This document shows positions 7,962 through 11,423 of a stretch of DNA of 11,423 nucleotides, piece after piece. The notes beneath the pieces are model-generated. The model was not told the DNA's origin. It worked only from the letters and a program-made list of their open reading frames with translations, and did no database searches. Source of the DNA: Firmicutes bacterium UBA1065 (GTDB taxonomy: Bacteria > Bacillota > Clostridia > Tissierellales > Sedimentibacteraceae); contig DCDC01000126.1 in the NCBI GenBank assembly GCA_002316225.1, positions 1 to 11,423 on the forward strand, written 5' to 3'. The position numbers and the translations under genes are program-made. How positions within the stretch are numbered: the stretch's first letter is position 1; each line of letters opens with the position of its first letter.

Positions 7962-8006
7962 ATGATTGAATTATTTTTGGATAAACTATTAAAAATAATT
8001 CATCAT
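7962..8006. promoter_or_regulatory. 16-bp interrupted palindrome just upstream of the FMN-lipoprotein ribosome site
   Basis: GAATTATTTTT (7968-7978) and AAAAATAATTC (7991-8001) are perfect complements. The pairing continues outward after one bulged T: ATGAT (7962-7966) with ATCAT (8002-8006). The result is a 16-bp AT-rich stem around a 12-base middle. It ends one base before GGAGG (8007-8011). A poor promoter-like pair (TTGAAT 7966-7971, TAAAAA 7990-7995, spacer 18) lies within it. It could be a repressor operator or a 5' mRNA stem-loop; no U-run follows, so it is not an obvious terminator. Confidence 0.5.
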
Positions 8007-8016
8007 GGAGGCGGCT

Positions 8017-8460
8017 ATGAAAAAATTTTTATTGATAATATGCGCATTGATGCTCTTAATAGCGGCATGTGCACCGGATGACGGGAATTTAAATGAAGAC
8101 GAAACAAATGATGGTATTGACGAACCAACTGACGATAATAACACCGGGGCAAATGCAAATAATGATACTTTTGACGGTGAAGAAGAAACCCTGACAGGAA
8201 CAGCCCAGGGATACGGGGGAGAAATCACCGTAACCGTGGTGGTTAACGGGGATGACATAGTATCGGTTGAAGCAATGGGAGAAAATGAAACGGAAGGCGT
8301 AGGTTCTTTGGCCCTGGAGCAGCTGCCCGATAAGATTGAACAAGCGAATTCAACGGATGTTGATGACATATCGGGAGCCACCAAAACAAGTCAAGGAATA
8401 AAGCAAGCAGTTGAAAATGCCCTGAAAACCAGTACCCAATCAAAGAAAAACCAGCCTTAG
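8017..8460 (+). CDS. FMN-binding domain lipoprotein (predicted ApbE-flavinylated)
   Basis: A 147-residue lipoprotein: signal peptide 1-17, lipobox IAAC with Cys18, then an Asp/Asn/Glu-rich linker to about residue 50. One FMN-binding domain (about 55-140) carries the flavinylation motif DDISGATKTS (116-125). By analogy with NqrC and RnfG, ApbE would attach FMN by a phosphoester bond to a Thr here, most likely Thr122. The role would be single-electron transfer outside the membrane, like the FMN lipoproteins of extracellular electron transfer chains. No ApbE or other redox gene lies in the window. The start at 8017 is preferred because GGAGG (8007-8011) lies five bases upstream; an in-frame ATG at 8005 overlaps that ribosome site and gives a poorer signal peptide. 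The stop codon sits in the loop and 3' arm of the terminator hairpin. Confidence 0.88.
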   Translation: MKKFLLIICALMLLIAACAPDDGNLNEDETNDGIDEPTDDNNTGANANNDTFDGEEETLTGTAQGYGGEITVTVVVNGDDIVSVEAMGENETEGVGSLALEQLPDKIEQANSTDVDDISGATKTSQGIKQAVENALKTSTQSKKNQP

Positions 8461-8469
8461 GCTGGTTTT
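8447..8469. terminator. Bidirectional intrinsic terminator between convergent genes
   Basis: AAAACCAGCC (8447-8456), loop TTA (8457-8459) and GGCTGGTTTT (8460-8469) form a perfect 10-bp stem. A-rich and T-rich flanks allow termination both ways; on the minus strand the stem runs into TTTTTCTTTG. The plus-strand stop TAG (8458-8460) is in the loop and arm, and the minus-strand stop (8470-8468) touches the other end, so only seven bases separate the two genes. Confidence 0.88.
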
Positions 8470-8902
8470 AATCATATATGGAGGATAGAATCAATGATGT
8501 GGATGATTCTCTTATACAATCGATTTTGTGGAGCTCATCCTGAATTGCTTTTAAGCCTGCCGGAGCCATGCACCTTACTTTCATGAGGATGCACCAGGTT
8601 CCTGTGACTATGTGGCACTCCTCTATCACCAAATCTGGAATGACCATGTTTTTAAGCTGTTTCAAAAGCTTATCATAGTCGTCGGTCCTGACTCTCAATG
8701 ATATTATGGCATAGGTGGTGTAGCCAAGCTTTGTCCAGTCGATTACCGCTTTATATCCTGCAATGATACCCTGGACTTCCAATTTTGCCACCCTGTTATG
8801 TATGGCAGGTCTTGATAAATTTAATCTTTTTGAGAGCTCCTCGTGAGAGATCCTCCCCTCTTTCTCCATGTTTTTTATTATTTGCATGTCTAAAAAATCC
8901 AT
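8468..8902 (-). CDS. Lrp/AsnC family transcriptional regulator
   Basis: A 144-residue regulator. The N-terminal winged helix-turn-helix (about residues 3-50) contains GRISHEELSKRLNLSRPAIH (16-35), then NRVAKLEVQGII, typical of AsnC proteins. A short linker (IDWTKLGY) leads to the C-terminal RAM/ligand-binding domain (about 62-144) with the IVTGTWCILMKVRC strand pair. Family members form dimers to octamers and respond to amino acids. Length is normal. The start has GGGG about six bases upstream on the minus strand (AAGGGGATAATATG). A promoter is visible at 8987-8958. It is transcribed away from the downstream lipoprotein and hutH genes and converges on the FMN lipoprotein gene. Control of hutH or a neighbour in response to an amino acid is possible but unproven. 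Confidence 0.93.
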   Translation of the reverse strand: MDFLDMQIIKNMEKEGRISHEELSKRLNLSRPAIHNRVAKLEVQGIIAGYKAVIDWTKLGYTTYAIISLRVRTDDYDKLLKQLKNMVIPDLVIEECHIVTGTWCILMKVRCMAPAGLKAIQDELHKIDCIRESSTSLILSSIYD

Positions 8903-8957
8903 ATTATCCCCTTGTCATATCGTAATTATATTTTTATTATTAAAAACTTTCAGTCAT

Positions 8958-8987
8958 AATATAACATAAAAGGATACAACTTGTAAA
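8958..8987 (-). promoter_or_regulatory. Sigma-A-like promoter for the Lrp/AsnC gene
   Basis: On the minus strand TTTACA (8987-8982) is followed after 18 bases by TATATT (8963-8958); each matches consensus at five of six positions. The predicted start near 8951 leaves a leader of about 50 bases before the ATG at 8902. Confidence 0.5.
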
Positions 8988-9020
8988 TGATTATTTATTA
9001 AAGTTTTGTAAAGTATATAA

Positions 9021-9063
9021 GGCTCAAAAAGCCAAATGTCGGAATATATAAAAATATTTTGGC
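9021..9063 (+). promoter_or_regulatory. Two mutually exclusive short stems in the leader of the two-domain lipoprotein
   Basis: GGCT (9021-9024) can pair with AGCC (9030-9033), while GCCAAA (9031-9036) can pair with TTTGGC (9058-9063). Both use GCC at 9031-9033, so only one can form at a time. They lie 43 bases upstream of the ATG at 9106. The stems are short and the region very AT-rich, so chance is possible. TATATA-like -10 candidates (9014-9019, 9045-9050) occur nearby without a clear -35. Confidence 0.25.
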
Positions 9064-9105
9064 AAATATAAATATTGATGAAATGTTCTATTGGAGGAAT
9101 TTTTA

Positions 9106-9687
9106 ATGAGATATAAATCTATCTTACTGATAATTTGTTTATTTTTATTATTAATGCCGGGCTGTGCAGTAAATGACAATAACACCGATGACGGCGTACC
9201 TGATACGGAAGAAGAAGAATACGGCAAGTATTCTCACAACGGGAGAATTGTTAAAGTGGATAAAGGGGGCTTCCATGTACAATCTGATGAGAAGGTGGAT
9301 TTCTTCAATGTGGATGAAGAAACAATGGGTAATTTTTACGTGGGTGAATATGTTAGACTAAGTCCAAAGAACGGCGATGTTTACGATGTGGTTTTGGACG
9401 AAGAATTTGATTATACTTCGGTAATGAAAGCAGACATGTTTGATGAGGATGAGAGGTTAGATTTAAGGGTTGAAAAAATATCGAGAGATCAAACTGGTAC
9501 AATGAGGATCAGCGGTATAGCTGCAGACAATAAGGAATATGATGTAATAAAGGATGCAGAAACGGTAACAAATTTTGCTTATTCAACCTTAAAAGTAAAC
9601 GATGAAGTATCTGTTTATCCTAAAAACATTTCGGATGGAACCCCGTCAAGGGTGGAGGCAAAGGCCCTTGTCAAGAAGATTGATTGA
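9106..9687 (+). CDS. Lipoprotein of unknown function with two similar domains
   Basis: A 193-residue lipoprotein: signal peptide 1-19, lipobox MPGC with Cys20, then a short acidic Asn/Asp/Glu linker. I do not recognise a named family. The mature part appears to be two related units of about 60 residues, both beta-rich and possibly OB-like. The first (about 45-105) runs from GRIVKVDKGGFHVQ to VGEYVRLSPKNGDVYDVV. The second (about 120-190) runs from LRVEKISRDQTGTMRIS to VNDEVSVYPKNISDGTPSRV. The shared pattern is basic strand, Val/Tyr strand, then V-x-(D/E)-x-V-x-(L/V)-x-PKN. ATG at 9106 is chosen because GGAGG (9093-9097) lies eight bases upstream; the in-frame TTG at 9091 overlaps that site. 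Its stop codon is embedded in the -35 box of the hutH promoter. Confidence 0.8.
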   Translation: MRYKSILLIICLFLLLMPGCAVNDNNTDDGVPDTEEEEYGKYSHNGRIVKVDKGGFHVQSDEKVDFFNVDEETMGNFYVGEYVRLSPKNGDVYDVVLDEEFDYTSVMKADMFDEDERLDLRVEKISRDQTGTMRISGIAADNKEYDVIKDAETVTNFAYSTLKVNDEVSVYPKNISDGTPSRVEAKALVKKID

Positions 9688-9712
9688 CAAAACTAGCGGA
9701 ATGGATTAAAAT
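9684..9712 (+). promoter_or_regulatory. Near-consensus sigma-A promoter for hutH
   Basis: TTGACA (9684-9689, perfect) and TAAAAT (9707-9712, five of six) are separated by the ideal 17 bases. The -35 box includes the TGA stop (9685-9687) of the upstream lipoprotein gene. Transcription should start near 9719, giving a leader of about 90 bases that contains the NAG triplets and the hairpin. Confidence 0.75.
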
Positions 9713-9730
9713 ATGTATGAAATAAACCTA

Positions 9731-9747
9731 TAGATATGAGATATTAG
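9731..9747 (+). promoter_or_regulatory. Putative HutP-binding site (three NAG triplets, 4-base spacing)
   Basis: The leader reads TAG-ATAT-GAG-ATAT-TAG: three NAG triplets with exactly four bases between them. This is the pattern recognised by Bacillus HutP, which with L-histidine and Mg2+ binds hut mRNA and prevents termination. The last TAG directly abuts the 5' arm of the hairpin at 9749, and a fourth NAG (GAG 9748-9750) enters it. The site lies about 12 bases from the predicted 5' end. No hutP gene is in the window, and only one triplet cluster is seen where B. subtilis has two. Confidence 0.55.
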
Positions 9748-9748
9748 G

Positions 9749-9795
9749 AGGTAAATTTCGGCATTTTGACATGCTGGAATTTACCTTTATTTTAT
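9749..9795 (+). terminator. Terminator-like hairpin (attenuator) in the hutH leader
   Basis: AGGTAAATT (9749-9757) pairs perfectly with AATTTACCT (9778-9786). Pairing continues inward through TCGGCAT (9758-9764) and ATGCTGG (9771-9777) with two G-U pairs, giving 16 pairs around a six-base loop (9765-9770). A T-rich tail, TTATTTTAT (9787-9795), follows. It ends immediately before the hutH ribosome site (AAGGAG 9796-9801), a position suited to premature termination. It could also terminate read-through from the upstream lipoprotein gene. Confidence 0.65.
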
Positions 9796-9812
9796 AAGGA
9801 GAGATGATAAAA

Positions 9813-11309
9813 ATGATAACAATTACCGGAAATAATTTAACTTTGGATGATTTGGCCGCGGTTTGCAGAAATTATGAAAAGGTAAAATTGTCTGATTATG
9901 CGGTACAAAAAATAATTGAATCCAGGAAGATTGTGGATGAATTCGTTGAAAAGGAAGATGTGGTTTACGGTATCACTACCGGATTCGGAAAATTCAGCGA
10001 TGTTACCATTTCAAAGGAAGAATCAAAAACTCTCCAGGAAAACCTGATAATAAGTCACGCGGTAGGTGCAGGAAAACCCTTTGATACGGAAATCGTACGT
10101 GGGATAATACTCTTGAGGATTAACAACCTGGCAAAGGGTTATTCGGGTGCGAGACTTGAAACAATACAAACAATGATTGAAATGCTGAACAAGGGAGTTC
10201 ACCCGGTCGTTCCTGAAAAAGGGTCTCTTGGCGCAAGCGGAGACTTAGCCCCTCTTTCTCACATGGTCCTTCCCATGATTGGCCTGGGCAAGGCTGAGTA
10301 CATGGGTCAGGTAATGCCGGGAAAGGAAGCCATGGAAAAGGCCGGGATACCTGTAATCAATCTTACCGCCAAGGAAGGACTTGCCCTAATAAACGGAACC
10401 CAGGTTATGACTGCCGTGGGAGCCTTGACCATATATGATGCCCTCAATATTGTAAAGGCGGCTGATATTGCCGCAGCCTTAAGCTTTGAAGCCCAAAAAG
10501 GAATAGTGGATGCCCTGGATCATAGACTCCATGAAATTCGTCCCCATAAAGGACAGATGGAAACTGCAAAAACCCTGTTACAACTTTTGGCAGGAAGCCA
10601 GATGACAACAAGGCAGGGAGAAATAAGGGTACAGGATGCTTATTCCTTAAGATGCGTGCCCCAGGTCCACGGAGCAAGCAAGGACGCTATTGAATATGTA
10701 AAAGAAAAAGTCGAAACAGAAATAAATTCGGTTACGGATAACCCCATAATATTTCCTGAAACTAAGGAAGGCATTTCAGGAGGCAACTTCCACGGCCAGC
10801 CCATGGCCCTTGCTTTTGACTTTTTGGGAATTGCCCTGGCAGAGCTGGCCAATATTTCGGAAAGAAGAATTGAAAGGCTGGTAAATCCCGCCCTAAGCGG
10901 ACTGCCTGCATTCTTGGTAGAGCATGGAGGATTGAATTCGGGCTTTATGATTGTTCAGTATTCGGCGGCTGCCTTGGTTTCCGAAAACAAAATCCTATCC
11001 CATCCGGCTTCCGTTGATTCCATACCATCCTCGGCAAACCAGGAAGACCATGTTTCCATGGGAACCATTGCGGCAAGAAAGGCAAAGGAAATTATGGAAA
11101 ACGTACGAAGGGTTCTGGCCATGGAAATACTGTGCGCATGCCAGGGAATAGATTTACGGGGTAACAAGGGATTAGGGGCAGGAACGAAAATAGTTTACGA
11201 GGAAGTAAGAAAAGTAATTCCCATGTTAACAAAAGACAGACCCTTGTATGAAGATATAAATAAATGTGAGGAATTAATCATAAACGGAACAATCACAAGG
11301 GCGCTATAA
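9813..11309 (+). CDS. hutH: Histidine ammonia-lyase
   Basis: HutH (EC 4.3.1.3) removes ammonia from L-histidine to give trans-urocanate, the first step of histidine breakdown. It is a cytoplasmic homotetramer in known cases. The 498-residue protein has the family's normal length. The MIO electrophile comes from Ala-Ser-Gly at 141-143 (GSLGASGDLAPLSHM). Other active-site blocks are intact: YGITTGFG with Tyr52, SHAVGAG with His82, QDAYSLR at about 274-280, NSVTDNP, and SSANQEDHVSMG near 410. The QEDHVSM block favours HAL over the phenylalanine or tyrosine lyases. ATG 9813 is preferred: AAGGAG (9796-9801) is 11 bases upstream and homologues start close to this point. The in-frame ATG at 9804 is only two bases from it. 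No hutU, hutI or hutG lies beside it; a repeat follows. Control is probably by the promoter and attenuator at 9684-9795. Confidence 0.96.
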   Translation: MITITGNNLTLDDLAAVCRNYEKVKLSDYAVQKIIESRKIVDEFVEKEDVVYGITTGFGKFSDVTISKEESKTLQENLIISHAVGAGKPFDTEIVRGIILLRINNLAKGYSGARLETIQTMIEMLNKGVHPVVPEKGSLGASGDLAPLSHMVLPMIGLGKAEYMGQVMPGKEAMEKAGIPVINLTAKEGLALINGTQVMTAVGALTIYDALNIVKAADIAAALSFEAQKGIVDALDHRLHEIRPHKGQMETAKTLLQLLAGSQMTTRQGEIRVQDAYSLRCVPQVHGASKDAIEYVKEKVETEINSVTDNPIIFPETKEGISGGNFHGQPMALAFDFLGIALAELANISERRIERLVNPALSGLPAFLVEHGGLNSGFMIVQYSAAALVSENKILSHPASVDSIPSSANQEDHVSMGTIAARKAKEIMENVRRVLAMEILCACQGIDLRGNKGLGAGTKIVYEEVRKVIPMLTKDRPLYEDINKCEELIINGTITRAL

Positions 11310-11311
11310 AA

Positions 11312-11380
11312 TGTCATTACTATGAATATTCCAAAAATGTCATTCTGAGGGCTTCAGCCCGAAGAATCCCATGGATTCTT
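11312..11380. repeat. Dispersed repeat copy downstream of hutH, with two hairpins
   Basis: This is a relative of the 3205-3295 element. TGTCATT at 11312 precedes TGTCATTCTGAGGGC at 11338 by 26 bases, with TATGAATA in between, matching the other copy in spacing and order. Here GGGCT/AGCCC (11349-11360) and a perfect 8-bp stem AAGAATCC-CAT-GGATTCTT (11362-11380) replace the outer 12-bp arms. It starts two bases after the hutH stop and may serve as the 3' end structure of the hutH mRNA, though no long T-run follows. Confidence 0.6.
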
Positions 11381-11423
11381 AAAACTAAAAATAATAAAAA
11401 TATCCGCTCACGGTTTCGGACAC

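Noticed and set aside
8005..8016. Upstream ATG for the FMN lipoprotein
   Set aside because: Its codons overlap the GGAGG ribosome site that serves the ATG at 8017, and it would add four residues ahead of a good signal peptide.
7989..8384. 131-codon minus-strand frame, Ser/Val/Pro-rich
   Set aside because: It is antisense to the FMN-binding lipoprotein, and its low-complexity composition is produced by the acidic codons of the sense gene.
9091..9105. TTG start for the two-domain lipoprotein
   Set aside because: The TTG overlaps GGAGG at 9093-9097, which is correctly spaced for ATG 9106.
9766..9795. Second TTGACA (9766-9771) as a further hutH promoter
   Set aside because: The best -10 partner (TTTTAT 9790-9795, spacer 18) is poor, and transcription would begin about at the ribosome site. 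The TTGACA falls in the hairpin loop region.
9771..9797. Possible 8-codon leader peptide starting at ATG 9771 (MLEFTFIL)
   Set aside because: AGGAGG is 19 bases away and buried in the stem, and there are no His codons to sense histidine, so a ribosome-stalling attenuator is not supported.

Overview
The window looks like a chromosomal segment of a low-GC Gram-positive anaerobe of the Clostridia/Tissierellia type. This is an inference. It rests on AT-rich intergenic DNA, strong GGAGG ribosome sites, several lipoproteins with short Lys-rich signal peptides, an extracellular FMN-binding lipoprotein, a DUF3160 lipoprotein and dispersed GTCATCCTGAG-type repeats. No phage, transposase, tRNA, rRNA or CRISPR array is visible.

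Layout. A repeat fragment (1-30) precedes a two-gene unit: a large DUF3160 lipoprotein (106-2445) and, one base later, a secreted FG-GAP-like protein (2447-3169). A larger copy of the repeat (3205-3295) separates this from a four-gene, same-strand, tightly spaced unit: membrane-fusion adaptor, ABC ATPase and MacB-like permease (together a MacAB-type exporter), then a double-length ThiF/MoeB/E1-like protein (6557-7903). A long inverted repeat (7962-8006) then leads into a small FMN-binding lipoprotein (8017-8460). That gene converges on an Lrp/AsnC regulator (complement of 8468-8902), and one hairpin overlaps both stop codons. Next come a lipoprotein with two similar domains (9106-9687) and histidine ammonia-lyase hutH (9813-11309). 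The window closes with a third repeat copy (11312-11380).

Two items stand out. First, the E1-like protein is a tandem of a degenerate E1 half and an intact E1 half. The degenerate half has lost the nucleotide-binding residues but keeps the arginine that acts across the dimer in MoeB, while the intact half lacks it. This is the division of labour seen in eukaryotic E1 enzymes, here beside an ABC exporter. Second, the hutH leader has a near-consensus sigma-A promoter, then three NAG triplets spaced by exactly four bases (the HutP recognition pattern), then a 16-bp terminator-like hairpin directly before the hutH ribosome site. This would be a compact histidine-responsive antitermination switch.

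How the genes may work together: the exporter genes and the E1-like gene are probably co-transcribed and may handle one substrate, which cannot be identified from this window. The FMN lipoprotein should act in electron transfer outside the cytoplasmic membrane after flavinylation by an ApbE encoded elsewhere. HutH starts histidine breakdown, but no other hut gene lies in the window.
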